Shown piece by piece: positions 1 to 7,546 of a DNA stretch of 11,778 bases. Where the stretch lies: positions 1-11,778 of the forward strand of contig JAHRWI010000300.1 in NCBI GenBank assembly GCA_019090225.1. Direction: 5' to 3'. A model generated the notes under the pieces. That model saw only the letters and a program-made list of their open reading frames with translations. It had not been told where the DNA came from and made no database searches. Position 1 is the first letter of the stretch. Each line of letters opens with the position of its first letter. This DNA is from Porticoccaceae bacterium (GTDB taxonomy: Bacteria; Pseudomonadota; Gammaproteobacteria; Pseudomonadales; Porticoccaceae). The position numbers and the translations under genes are program-made.

Positions 1-596
1 CCGCCAGTCAGTTGGATAGAATAAAAAAAATGGGTATTCCCTTAACGGTTTGTGTAGATAAAGTGGCCGCCAGTGGTGGCTATATGATGGCCTGCGTAGC
101 CGACCAGATTTTGGCAGCACCTTTCGCGATCATCGGTTCAATCGGTGTGGTGGCCCAGATTCCCAATATCCACAGATTATTGAAGCGTCACGACATTGAT
201 GTTGAATTGATGACGGCCGGTAAATACAAACGCACCTTAACGGTAATGGGTGAGAATACTGACGAAGCTAGAGATAAATTTCGGGAAGATCTCAATGATA
301 TTCATTTGTTGTTTAAAGAGTATGTGTCCGAACGCCGTCAGAAGATTGATATCGAACAGGTCGCTACTGGTGAAACCTGGTATGGCACCAGGGCGCAGCA
401 AATAGGCTTAATTGATGATGTTAAAACCAGCGATGAATATTTGACGACCCTGGCTAAGGACTGCAAGGTTTTTAAAATCCACTATGTTCAGAAGAAGTCA
501 CTGCCAGAAAAGCTCGGTATTGCTGCTGAGCAGACCAGTGACCGTTTGATCTCACGGTGGATTAGTCGTTTGTTGAAACCCCATTATTATTCCTGA
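1..596 (+). CDS. sohB: SohB-like S49 peptidase, C-terminal part (5' end outside window)
   Basis: This is the C-terminal part of an inner-membrane serine protease of family S49 (SppA/SohB type), thought to degrade membrane-associated peptides on the periplasmic side. The reading frame enters from the left edge (first full codon at base 3); the TTG at 12 is an internal Leu codon, not a start. The nucleophile motif VAASGGYMMA is present, with the catalytic Ser codon at 72-74. A Lys in AGKYKRTLT (codon 228-230) lies 52 residues later, the spacing of the Ser-Lys dyad in Bacillus SppA. SohB-typical segments FAIIGSIGVVAQ, GENTDEARDKFREDL and DIEQVATGETWYG follow. The basic C-terminus is also like E. 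coli SohB. It stops with TGA and converges on the antiporter gene 62 bases away. The missing part would hold the N-terminal membrane anchor. Identity rests on remembered family sequence. Confidence 0.9.
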   Translation, partial: ASQLDRIKKMGIPLTVCVDKVAASGGYMMACVADQILAAPFAIIGSIGVVAQIPNIHRLLKRHDIDVELMTAGKYKRTLTVMGENTDEARDKFREDLNDIHLLFKEYVSERRQKIDIEQVATGETWYGTRAQQIGLIDDVKTSDEYLTTLAKDCKVFKIHYVQKKSLPEKLGIAAEQTSDRLISRWISRLLKPHYYS

Positions 597-624
597 AATA
601 GCCTGGAACGGATTAAGTGAGGAT

Positions 625-652
625 CCTGATAGCGTGCTATTTGGTTTTCAGG
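625..652 (+). terminator. Possible weak terminator between convergent genes
   Basis: In the short gap between sohB and the antiporter gene, CCTGA (625-629) can pair with TCAGG (648-652). Inside it ATAG (629-632) can pair with CTAT (637-640) over a CGTG loop, followed by a T-rich tail (641-648). The two pairings share base 629, so they are alternatives at that position. The stems are short, and this is only a candidate for ending sohB transcription. Confidence 0.25.
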
Positions 653-658
653 GCGGAC

Positions 659-1825
659 TCAATCTCGACGTAAATGCTCTTTAACCGCGATGGGGTTGGG
701 GAAGTTCAAGACCACGATATAGCTCGATAATAAAAAGGTGATGATCGCCGCAGCCTGGATTAAGTGGGATGCCAGGTTGCCGATTAAAGATGAGCTAACA
801 GCCACGTACGCGATTAACAAAGAGAATTCGCTGATCTGCCCAAGGCGGAAACCGAGATCCCATGAGAACATGTTTTTCTCACTCTGCTGGCGTAGCAGGA
901 AGTGAAAGACTACGGGTTTTATCACCAGCATACTGCCACCGAGTAATAATGCTGGAACCAGCAATTCTGGTAATAGTGTCAGATTAAATTGCGCCCCCAG
1001 TGAAAAGAAAAACAGGATAAGAAAAAAGTCACGCAAGGGTTTAAGGCTGAGCGCAATATATTGAGCAATGGGGCTGGTGGCGATGGTGATACCAGCAATA
1101 AACGCACCAATCTCCCTCGACAGACCGACTACCTCAGCGAGTTGGGATACCCCCAGGCACCAGCCGATGGCGAGCAAAAAGACATATTCGCCCATGCGAT
1201 CAAATTTGGTAAACAAAGGTAATAGCACATAACGTACAGCGGCGATGCTTAAGCCGATCAAGATAGGTAGGGCCAATAATGCCGTGCCGATCTGCATTAA
1301 ATCTACCTGCCCCCCCTGGCTACTTAGCAGGATGAGCAGAACAAAAATCGCGAGAAAATCCTGCACCAGCAACATACCAACCATCATTTCTCCGATATGT
1401 CGGTGATGCAGGATGGTGGTGGGTAGCAGTTTGATGCCGATGATAGTGCTCGAAAACATCATGGCGGCACCGATAATTACATTTTCAATGCTTGTAAACC
1501 CGAACAGGTAACCAATTCCGTAACCCACCATGGCGAAGAGTACAGAACTGATCAATGTTACCAGGGTGACTTTTTTAAAAACATTAAATAGCGACTGGGG
1601 CTGCATGTCGAGACCCAGTAAGAACAGCAGGAAAATAATACCAATATGGGAAATGTCAGCGATGAGATCGACATCTGGAACCAGACCAAAACCATAGGGC
1701 CCTAGCAAACCACCCAGAACAATATAGGCGACCAGCATGGGCTGGCGACCATACAGTGCCACAGATGCCAGTAACGCCGCACCGGTAAAGATCAGAAAGA
1801 AAGAATGGAATACAGCGTCATGCAC
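659..1825 (-). CDS. CPA2-family monovalent cation:proton antiporter
   Basis: This is an integral inner-membrane transporter of the KefB/KefC/YbaL type (Na+/H+ exchanger domain), expected to exchange K+ or Na+ for protons. Almost all of the 388 residues are hydrophobic and form about 12 membrane segments. Family landmarks are GGLLGPYGFG (38-47), FLLFLLGLD (65-73), the LVQD pair in the core (Q155 D156), GAFIAGITIA (240-249), FFFSLGAQF (272-280) and GQISEFS (329-335, the counterpart of the KefC GGEF region). It ends soon after the last segment, so it lacks the cytosolic TrkA-N/RCK domain of true KefB/KefC. Ligand gating through that domain is therefore not expected. The start is GTG at 1825: an in-frame TAA lies nine codons upstream and no ATG lies between. 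No strong Shine-Dalgarno is visible. The transported ion cannot be told from sequence. Confidence 0.85.
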   Translation of the reverse strand: MHDAVFHSFFLIFTGAALLASVALYGRQPMLVAYIVLGGLLGPYGFGLVPDVDLIADISHIGIIFLLFLLGLDMQPQSLFNVFKKVTLVTLISSVLFAMVGYGIGYLFGFTSIENVIIGAAMMFSSTIIGIKLLPTTILHHRHIGEMMVGMLLVQDFLAIFVLLILLSSQGGQVDLMQIGTALLALPILIGLSIAAVRYVLLPLFTKFDRMGEYVFLLAIGWCLGVSQLAEVVGLSREIGAFIAGITIATSPIAQYIALSLKPLRDFFLILFFFSLGAQFNLTLLPELLVPALLLGGSMLVIKPVVFHFLLRQQSEKNMFSWDLGFRLGQISEFSLLIAYVAVSSSLIGNLASHLIQAAAIITFLLSSYIVVLNFPNPIAVKEHLRRD

Positions 1826-1921
1826 AGCGCTATCAACTACTTGGCTCGTTTAAGCCCTATAGTGCCAGTGCCAGAGTCTTAATGCACAGGATTTGTTCCA
1901 GGCGGGGGCCGTGATTATAGT

Positions 1922-1953
1922 GCTAGCAGGTGCTTAGGTTGGCACCTCCTAGC
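1922..1953 (-). terminator. Hairpin just downstream of the sulfite-reduction operon
   Basis: GCTAG (1922-1926) pairs with CTAGC (1949-1953) and AGGTGC (1928-1933) with GCACCT (1942-1947). This makes an 11-bp stem interrupted by one C/C mismatch, with an 8-base loop. It begins 16 bases past the TAA of the DUF934 gene on the minus strand. No T tract follows on that strand, so it is not a classical intrinsic terminator; it may be an mRNA 3'-end stabiliser or part of a Rho-dependent end. Just beyond it the minus strand reads TATAAT (plus 1914-1919), a perfect -10 hexamer that could serve the antiporter gene, but no good -35 precedes it. Confidence 0.4.
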
Positions 1954-1969
1954 TTCAGCTCTTCTCAGT

Positions 1970-2464
1970 TTACGCTCTACGTCTAAATAGAGGCTGTGGT
2001 TGATCTGCACAGCTCTGATAGATAACTGAGAAGTTATCAAAATAAAGCTGTGGGTCCATTTCATCTGAGGGGCTTTCCAGTAAAAAGCTATCGAAACCGC
2101 AACGGCTCAGAAAGAAGAGTTGATCGGGGATAATGTGGCCAAAGGCACGGAGTTCTCCTTCATAGCCATAATGTTCACGAATAAACCTTGCTAAGGTAAA
2201 TCCCCGGCCATCCATAAACGTGGGGAAATGGATGCCAATGCAAGCCCATTGGTTGACGCGTGCGGCAACAGTTTCAGGTTCTTCATCACTGTCAAACCAG
2301 ATACCTGTTGGTAGCTCTTGATCAGGATTGGATGGAGTGTCTAGCCAATACTGCAAGGGTAGCAGTGAATGTGCTTTTGTCACTGCGCCATCGAAATCTT
2401 TTGGGACGATCATCCAGGGGTCGTTTTCGATAATCTGTCCGCTGTTATCAAGCAGCTTTTGCAT
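1970..2464 (-). CDS. DUF934 protein, sulfite-reduction partner of CysI
   Basis: This is a small soluble protein of the DUF934 family, commonly encoded directly after cysI in Pseudomonas-type genomes and annotated as involved in sulfite reduction. Its biochemical role is unknown. The family core is clear: IGIHFPTFMDGRGF (76-89), then YGYEGELRAFG (99-109) and DQLFFLSRCGFDSF (114-127). The start is ATG at 2464, giving 164 residues. A textbook Shine-Dalgarno AAGGAG (plus 2472-2477) lies 7 bases upstream. The frame is open for 21 more codons to an ATG at 2527, but that longer start would fall deep inside cysI and lacks such a site. With the start at 2464, the gene overlaps the end of cysI by 17 bases, which points to translational coupling. 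Confidence 0.88.
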   Translation of the reverse strand: MQKLLDNSGQIIENDPWMIVPKDFDGAVTKAHSLLPLQYWLDTPSNPDQELPTGIWFDSDEEPETVAARVNQWACIGIHFPTFMDGRGFTLARFIREHYGYEGELRAFGHIIPDQLFFLSRCGFDSFLLESPSDEMDPQLYFDNFSVIYQSCADQPQPLFRRRA

Positions 2465-4121
2465 AAATACACTCCTTGAAAGGTACCAGGCCAATGCGTT
2501 TTTGGGTGTCGATAAACTGTTCGCCATGGACTCGATGATCGATATAGATTTGCAGAATTTTTTCTATCACATCGGGTACTTCATTGGCGAGAAATGAGGG
2601 GCCGAGGACGTTGCCCAGGGCCGCATCAGCACCAGAGCTGCCACCGAGTTGGATCTGATAAAACTCCTGTCCCTTTTTGTCGACACCCAGAACACCAATG
2701 TTACCGACGTGGTGGTGTCCGCAAGCATTCATGCAGCCGGATATGTTCAAGCTGACATCACCGATATCGTAGAGATAATCCATGTCATCAAAACGTCGTT
2801 GAAGGGCCTCAGCAACGGGGATGGATTTGGCATTAGCCAGTGAGCAAAAATCTCCGCCGGGGCAGCAAATCATGTCCGTCAGCGTGCCAATGTTTGGCGT
2901 GGCAAAACCCATGTCTTTGGCATCGCGCCAAAGATCAGGGAGGTCACTGGTTTTCACATCGGCGAGCACGACATTCTGCTGATGGGTAACTCGAACTTGG
3001 CCAAAGCTGTAGCGGTCGGCAAGATCGGCTATGGCTTCAAGCTGCCGTTCCGTGACATCACCCGGTGCCACGCCAGTTGGCTTCAGAGACAGAAACACGC
3101 CGCAATAGCCTGGTACCTTGTGGGAGCGCACGTTTCTATCCCGCCACCGGGTAAATGGCACGGGTAGCTCGGATAATATTGAATTATCGCTATTCGGGTT
3201 GAGAGACTCCTGGCTAAGCTGACCAAGATAGTCCGGCGCGGTAAAAAAAGATTTAGCTCTGGCAATTTCTTCTAAAGTCAAGGTGGCGGGGCCGTCTTTG
3301 GCGTGGAGCCACTCGACATCGACTTTGTCCGCAAATACTTCGGGTGTCCAGGCTTTAACGAGGATCTTGATGCGGGCTTTATATTTGTTATCCCTGCGGC
3401 CATAACGGTTGTAAACCCGCAGTATGGCATCAAGATAGGTCAGTAAATGTATTGAGGGTAGGAACTCCTTAATGACCGTGCCAATGACCGGTGTCCGTCC
3501 CAGGCCACCACCGACCAGCACTCTAAAGCCGGTCTCACCTGCGTCATTTTTGATGATTTGCAGGCCTATATCGTGAACCTGTGTCGCCGCACGATCCGTT
3601 TCAGAACCGGTAATGGCAATTTTAAATTTACGGGGCAGGAAGGCGAATTCTGGGTGCAGGGTAGACCATTGGCGAACAATTTCGCACCAGGGACGAGGAT
3701 CTTCAGTTTCGTCACTGCTGATGCCTGCAAATTCATCTGAGGTGATATTACGGATACAGCTCCCGCTGCTCTGGATGGCGTGCATTTCGACTTCCGCCAA
3801 CTCGGCAAGAATATCTGGCACTTCTTCCAATTGTGGCCAGTTAAGCTGAATATTCTGCCGAGTCGTAAAGTGGGCATAGCCCTTGTCGTAACTGCGGGTG
3901 ATATGCGCGAGTTTACGCAACTGAGCAGAGGACAACATACCGTAGGGGATATTGATTCGTAGCATCGGCGCTAAACGCTGTATATACAGACCGTTTTGCA
4001 GACGCAGAGGCAGGAACTCATCATCGCTGAGATGACCAGCTAAATAGGTTTCTGTTTGCCGACGGAACTGGGCAACACGTTCCTCAAGCAAGGTTTTGTC
4101 GTGGTGGTCGTAAATATACAT
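2448..4121 (-). CDS. cysI: Sulfite reductase hemoprotein (nitrite/sulfite reductase family)
   Basis: This cytoplasmic siroheme/[4Fe-4S] enzyme performs six-electron reduction of sulfite to sulfide for cysteine synthesis. The 557 residues begin like Pseudomonas CysI (MYIYDHHDKTLLEERVAQFR), then PLRLQNGLYIQR and the siroheme-contacting region HFTTRQNIQLNW (84-95). LPRKFKIA (162-169) marks the sulfite/siroheme pocket. The cluster ligands are intact: CCPGGDFC (419-426, C-x5-C) and SGCMNACGHH (461-470, C-x3-C). It is full length for the Pseudomonas-type single-subunit form. Electrons would come from a reductase or ferredoxin not encoded nearby. The ATG at 4121 is chosen because the N-terminus matches the family; the Shine-Dalgarno is poor (AGAGG about 14 bases upstream). 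It is first in an operon with the overlapping DUF934 gene. Nitrite reduction is possible in the wider family, but the DUF934 partner favours sulfite. Confidence 0.93.
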   Translation of the reverse strand: MYIYDHHDKTLLEERVAQFRRQTETYLAGHLSDDEFLPLRLQNGLYIQRLAPMLRINIPYGMLSSAQLRKLAHITRSYDKGYAHFTTRQNIQLNWPQLEEVPDILAELAEVEMHAIQSSGSCIRNITSDEFAGISSDETEDPRPWCEIVRQWSTLHPEFAFLPRKFKIAITGSETDRAATQVHDIGLQIIKNDAGETGFRVLVGGGLGRTPVIGTVIKEFLPSIHLLTYLDAILRVYNRYGRRDNKYKARIKILVKAWTPEVFADKVDVEWLHAKDGPATLTLEEIARAKSFFTAPDYLGQLSQESLNPNSDNSILSELPVPFTRWRDRNVRSHKVPGYCGVFLSLKPTGVAPGDVTERQLEAIADLADRYSFGQVRVTHQQNVVLADVKTSDLPDLWRDAKDMGFATPNIGTLTDMICCPGGDFCSLANAKSIPVAEALQRRFDDMDYLYDIGDVSLNISGCMNACGHHHVGNIGVLGVDKKGQEFYQIQLGGSSGADAALGNVLGPSFLANEVPDVIEKILQIYIDHRVHGEQFIDTQKRIGLVPFKECIYAKAA

Positions 4122-4441
4122 ATAGTGCTGGTATGCCTCTTTTATTTGAGCTTAAGCTTGTATCGACTAATCTGCGATCTCTGTCACAAGCACCTAGGCT
4201 AAGGGCTTGTAAGCGGGTGACACAGGTTTACAACTGGACTGCTTATAACAAACCGTATTGATTAGATCGCCTGGATCGAACTGACCGATCACTGAACGGC
4301 GCATCATAGCGGCGATAAGACACCGGGGGAAAAACCGTTTGTTCATATTGTGGTTTGAAAACGGAATAAGAGAAGACAGCTGATAGTCATATTGTTAGAA
4401 TGCGCGCCTTTTTGATGGCCCAGGCTAAGAGGAATTCAGTG
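4122..4441. other. Intergenic region between divergent cysI and the small membrane-protein gene
   Basis: These 320 bases hold no ORF I can support. They must carry the cysI promoter (leftward) and do carry a good rightward promoter near their right end. Leftward, GTGACA (plus 4180-4185) is 17 bases from GATACA (plus 4157-4162); the -10 is poor, as is usual for activator-dependent cys promoters, but I cannot identify a CysB site. A 10-bp perfect palindrome AGCTTAAGCT sits at 4149-4158. GATCG/CGATC elements around 4265-4290 include a 5-bp inverted repeat. No riboswitch or RNA gene was recognised. Confidence 0.4.
4373..4401 (+). promoter_or_regulatory. Sigma70-type promoter with extended -10
   Basis: AAGACA at 4373-4378 matches four of six positions of the -35 consensus. 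After a 17-base spacer comes TAGAAT (4396-4401, five of six), preceded by TGT (4393-4395), an extended -10. Transcription would begin near 4408, leaving a leader of about 35 bases with the ribosome binding site of the small gene at 4442. Strand and spacing fit that gene exactly. Confidence 0.55.
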
Positions 4442-4555
4442 ATGAGCGATGACAATGCAGGCAAAGACAATGACGGTTTTGCGGATGCAATGGCGGCAGT
4501 GGCCGTGGTAGCAATCGCGGTAATAGCAGCAGTCTTGTGGGTGAGCAGTCAGTAA
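4442..4555 (+). CDS. Small single-span membrane protein (37 aa), unknown function
   Basis: I do not recognise this gene. The ATG is preceded by AAGAGGA (4427-4433) with an 8-base gap, a good Shine-Dalgarno, and by a plausible promoter. The product has 37 residues: a hydrophilic acidic head (MSDDNAGKDNDGFADAM), then an uninterrupted Ala/Val/Ile/Leu stretch from about residue 16 to 34, and a short polar tail (SSQ). That is the layout of a one-helix inner-membrane miniprotein, with the acidic head probably cytoplasmic or periplasmic depending on orientation. It stands alone between cysI (divergent) and the GGDEF-EAL gene (convergent). ACTGG (4555-4559) can pair with CCAGT (4568-4572) right at its stop, with a T4 run soon after, a weak possible terminator. 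Promoter, ribosome site and composition together make it likely real; function is unknown. Confidence 0.6.
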   Translation: MSDDNAGKDNDGFADAMAAVAVVAIAVIAAVLWVSSQ

Positions 4556-4701
4556 CTGGCTAGATATCCAGTCAAAATGTTTTATCTGCAGCTATGTGCT
4601 TTTTTATGAGTAGGCAGATGTGGTTTAAATAGCCGAAAATTTAGAGCTGGCTTTACGACCTCGCTATAGCTGAGTCACTGATATAACAGAACTTAGCATG
4701 A

Positions 4702-7332
4702 CTATACCGGCTCGCCGCTCGTGGGTGCGGTCGCGGTAATTGATGGCTCCCAGTGCCATTGTTCTAACCACGACTCCAGCTTCCCCGAAGCCAGGGGTCG
4801 GCTGATCCAGTAGCCTTGTATCATGTCGCAGTCAGCCTCTCGCAGGAAATTACAAATCTCTTCTGACTCAACACCTTCTGCGACTACTGTTAAAGAGAGA
4901 CTATGGGCTAACTCGATGGTCGATCTGACAATGATTTGATCGCCTTTATTATCGAGCAAGTCCTGAATAAATAATTTATCAAGTTTGAGTTCGTGTACTG
5001 GTAACTGCTTCAGGTAGGCGAGAGAGGCGTAACCGGTACCAAAGTCGTCAATGGACAGGCGTAGGCCGAGGTCGCGAAGTTCTTTCAATACGCCAATTGC
5101 ATGTTCTGGATCCGCGACAATGGCGCTTTCAGTAATTTCAAACTCAAGCCATTGGGGATTGACCGAAAGTTCCTCCATAAACCCAGCCAGATCAGCAACC
5201 AAACTAACATCCTGTAACAAAAAAGCCGACAAATTCACTGCCATCAGCACCTCGTGCCCCTGCGCCCTTAAGCGTTGGCACTTAATCATCGCCTGCTTCA
5301 TCGTATAAAGTGTCAAGGGTTTAATCATCCCTGAGCGTTCAGCAACATTAATAAAATCGTCTGGAGAAACCATACCCAATGTCGGATGCACCCAACGCAC
5401 CAGGGCTTCAAGACAAATAACCTCGCCGCTGTTGATATCCACTTTCGGTTGATAGAACAGCACGAACTCTTCTGCTTCCACCGCCAGGTTTAACTGACTG
5501 CTAATGGCTAGGTTGCGGAGGGTGTTGCTGTTTAGGCTTGCGTCATACACCAGGTAGTTTAAACGCTGGACCTTGGCTTGATACATTGCAACATCAGCGA
5601 ACATCATGAGTTCTTCTTCGGATGTCGTGTGGGTTGGTAAGAGAGCGACGCCGACAGAGGCATTAACCTGGAGAGATATACTCTCTGCGGCAAAGGGTTT
5701 TTCAATCAGCTCAAATAAGCTGCTTATTAGCTTCTCAATATAAATACTGCTGTTGTCTGTAGTCAGTATCGCAAACTCATCGCCCCCGATTCTGGCGACT
5801 GTTACGGAGTCACTTTCGAGGACTTTTAAGCGCAGCCCTAATTCCTGCAAAATTTGATCACCCACCCCATGACCCAGCGTGTCATTTATTTCCTTGAAAC
5901 GATCCAGATCGACAAATAGCAAAGCAGCTGATTGCCGCTTTTCGTGATGGGCGCTAACCGCTAATTGGAGTTGCTCCTTGAGTGCGGCTCGATTTAACAG
6001 GCCGGTAAGAGAGTCATGGGTGGCCTGGTAGGTAAGTTCTATTTGCCGGGCTTTACGCTCAGTGATATCCCTTACGAAGAGTGTATAAAGTTGCTCATCG
6101 TTCAACTGCAATTTATTCATGGTAAATTCGATAGGAAACAGATCACCTGCTAAAGTGCGGCCCATATCTTCCCTGACCAAACCATCGAAAATATTGCCGT
6201 TGAGCAAATTTTTTCCGGATAAGTCGGGGATCAGGCTATCGGCGGTAGAGCCTTGATCCAAACGACTGGTATAGCCAAACATCTTTAATCCGGCGGAATT
6301 GATGGATTTAATCAGGCCGTTGGTTTCCAGGGTCAAAATACCTTCAGAAGTGTTCTCAACGACATTACTCATCAACGCTTCCTGCTTACTCAAGCGGAGC
6401 CCTTGCCTTATGAGGTTAAAAGCCTGACGGTCGATACGGGCGAATTGCAAAATCAAAAAACTAAGCAAAGGCATGACGATTAGGGGTGCTGTATCGAGCA
6501 AAATTCTTTGGGCGTAGAGCTGGCTAGAAATTAATATGAAACCAGTGGCGACCAGGACAAGCAGAAATAGTCCGATTCGCCAGGATATGTTGCGCAGAAA
6601 CAGCATGATAATTAGCTGCATAAAGCCTAAAACCAGAATCACTGATAGTCGACCAAGGGGTTTTAACTTGCCTTCAGATAAAGTTTGATAGGCCATGGCC
6701 TGGATTATTGGGCCAGCAATGGATAGATAATTGGGGACCGGAATCTGGTCACTTAGTTCAAGAGCCGTAGCACCGACAATGACTTTTTTTCCGGCAAAAA
6801 ACTGAGGCGGGTAATTACCTATATAGACATCCGCATAAGAAATGCGAATGAATGAAGAGGGGTCGATGCTGAAATCAATCAGCATCAGGTCGGTGTCGTA
6901 GAGGTCATGTTCACTGAGCAAAGAGGGTGCAGTAAAAAGATCGATATCTGCAAAGCGGTCAAATAGTTTAATACGTCGAACAAGGCCGTCCGTGTCGGGC
7001 CTAAGACTGACCGAAACGGCTATTGCATGTTCGGCAAATATGGCTAGAGGTTGAGTCAGGGAAAGCTGTCGATCAGCCTGATTTGAGGTGTATTGTAAAA
7101 AGGTGGGCAATAAGACTGTGCCGGGTGGATAGGTGCCGAGCGCCTGGGCAAAGGCTATGTCTTCTTCGGGGTTACTGGCGACGCTGAAGTCGATATCGAA
7201 AAAAACTTTACTGACATCAGCACTTTTTAGGTGTTGTAATATTTTAGCGTGATAACTACGTGGCCAGGGCCAGAGTGCTAGTTGCTTTAGACTTTGTGAA
7301 TCGACCTCGATCAGAATGAGATCAGATACCAC
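4702..7332 (-). CDS. CHASE2-PAS-GGDEF-EAL cyclic-di-GMP synthase/phosphodiesterase (5' end probably frameshifted)
   Basis: This is a membrane sensor enzyme for c-di-GMP turnover. Residues 1-215 are a CHASE2 sensor (LILIEVDSQSL, WPWPRSYHAKIL, VFFDIDFS). Three membrane helices follow (about 228-246, 251-271, 279-298), then a PAS domain (316-428, ending RDITERKA). Next is a GGDEF domain with an intact GGDEF (516-520) but no RxxD inhibitory site where expected (507-510 reads SDSV). The EAL domain has its metal and catalytic residues in place: E642, N700, E732, D762/D763, K783, E819, Q839. Both activities therefore look possible. The GTG at 7332 is the first likely start in this frame, but it leaves CHASE2 without its N-terminal membrane helix and gives an odd number of helices, which would put the enzyme domains outside the cytoplasm. 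The missing helix is in another frame just upstream (see the 7361-7534 entry). It lies downstream of the FecR gene, likely the same transcript. Confidence 0.85.
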   Translation of the reverse strand: MVSDLILIEVDSQSLKQLALWPWPRSYHAKILQHLKSADVSKVFFDIDFSVASNPEEDIAFAQALGTYPPGTVLLPTFLQYTSNQADRQLSLTQPLAIFAEHAIAVSVSLRPDTDGLVRRIKLFDRFADIDLFTAPSLLSEHDLYDTDLMLIDFSIDPSSFIRISYADVYIGNYPPQFFAGKKVIVGATALELSDQIPVPNYLSIAGPIIQAMAYQTLSEGKLKPLGRLSVILVLGFMQLIIMLFLRNISWRIGLFLLVLVATGFILISSQLYAQRILLDTAPLIVMPLLSFLILQFARIDRQAFNLIRQGLRLSKQEALMSNVVENTSEGILTLETNGLIKSINSAGLKMFGYTSRLDQGSTADSLIPDLSGKNLLNGNIFDGLVREDMGRTLAGDLFPIEFTMNKLQLNDEQLYTLFVRDITERKARQIELTYQATHDSLTGLLNRAALKEQLQLAVSAHHEKRQSAALLFVDLDRFKEINDTLGHGVGDQILQELGLRLKVLESDSVTVARIGGDEFAILTTDNSSIYIEKLISSLFELIEKPFAAESISLQVNASVGVALLPTHTTSEEELMMFADVAMYQAKVQRLNYLVYDASLNSNTLRNLAISSQLNLAVEAEEFVLFYQPKVDINSGEVICLEALVRWVHPTLGMVSPDDFINVAERSGMIKPLTLYTMKQAMIKCQRLRAQGHEVLMAVNLSAFLLQDVSLVADLAGFMEELSVNPQWLEFEITESAIVADPEHAIGVLKELRDLGLRLSIDDFGTGYASLAYLKQLPVHELKLDKLFIQDLLDNKGDQIIVRSTIELAHSLSLTVVAEGVESEEICNFLREADCDMIQGYWISRPLASGKLESWLEQWHWEPSITATAPTSGEPV

Positions 7333-7360
7333 ATTTTTTTTACCCAGTTTCGCGTTCAGT

Positions 7361-7534
7361 TCAACAAAGCCATTTTCGATCCCCTTGCAGTGACCCCGTT
7401 AAATATAAGATCAGGGTGAGTGCCAGACTGGCGAACTGTGCTAACCAGTGAGCGGCTCCCGGCAGCTTAGCATCGGTGTTGGTGTTGGTGGAACCGTCGG
7501 ATGTATTCAAGGAGCGATAGCAGCTCTTAGGCAA
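7361..7534 (-). pseudogene. Out-of-frame N-terminal segment of the CHASE2 gene (membrane anchor)
   Basis: On the minus strand, between the FecR stop (7547) and the CHASE2 ORF, a different frame is open until TGA at 7363-7361. It reads NTSDGSTNTNTDAKLPGAAH and then a clear membrane helix, WLAQFASLALTLILYLTGSL, the anchor expected before a CHASE2 domain. The CHASE2 frame is open only from 7398 leftward, so the two overlap for 38 bases. Removing one G from the GGGG run at 7381-7384 (or from that at 7394-7397) would join the helix to IENGFVELNAKLGKKNVVSD, a normal CHASE2 lead-in. No ATG exists in this segment; TTG at 7534 or 7510 are the candidate starts, neither with a strong ribosome site. It may be a true mutation, phase variation, programmed shifting or a sequence error. 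Confidence 0.6.
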
Positions 7535-7546
7535 ACCTGAAAAGGA

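Noticed and set aside
659..1825. Assignment of the antiporter as KefB or KefC
   Set aside because: It lacks the TrkA-N/RCK cytosolic domain, so only the family-level name is justified.
2465..2527. Longer DUF934 start at 2527
   Set aside because: It adds 21 residues fully inside cysI; the AAGGAG 7 bases before 2464 and the family N-terminus favour the shorter form.
2328..2843. Plus-strand ORFs across the DUF934/cysI region
   Set aside because: They lie opposite well-supported coding sequence, have no family features and are antisense shadows.
4594..4609. T6 run as a terminator for the small membrane-protein gene
   Set aside because: Only a three-base stem (AGC/GCT) precedes the T run, too weak to call.
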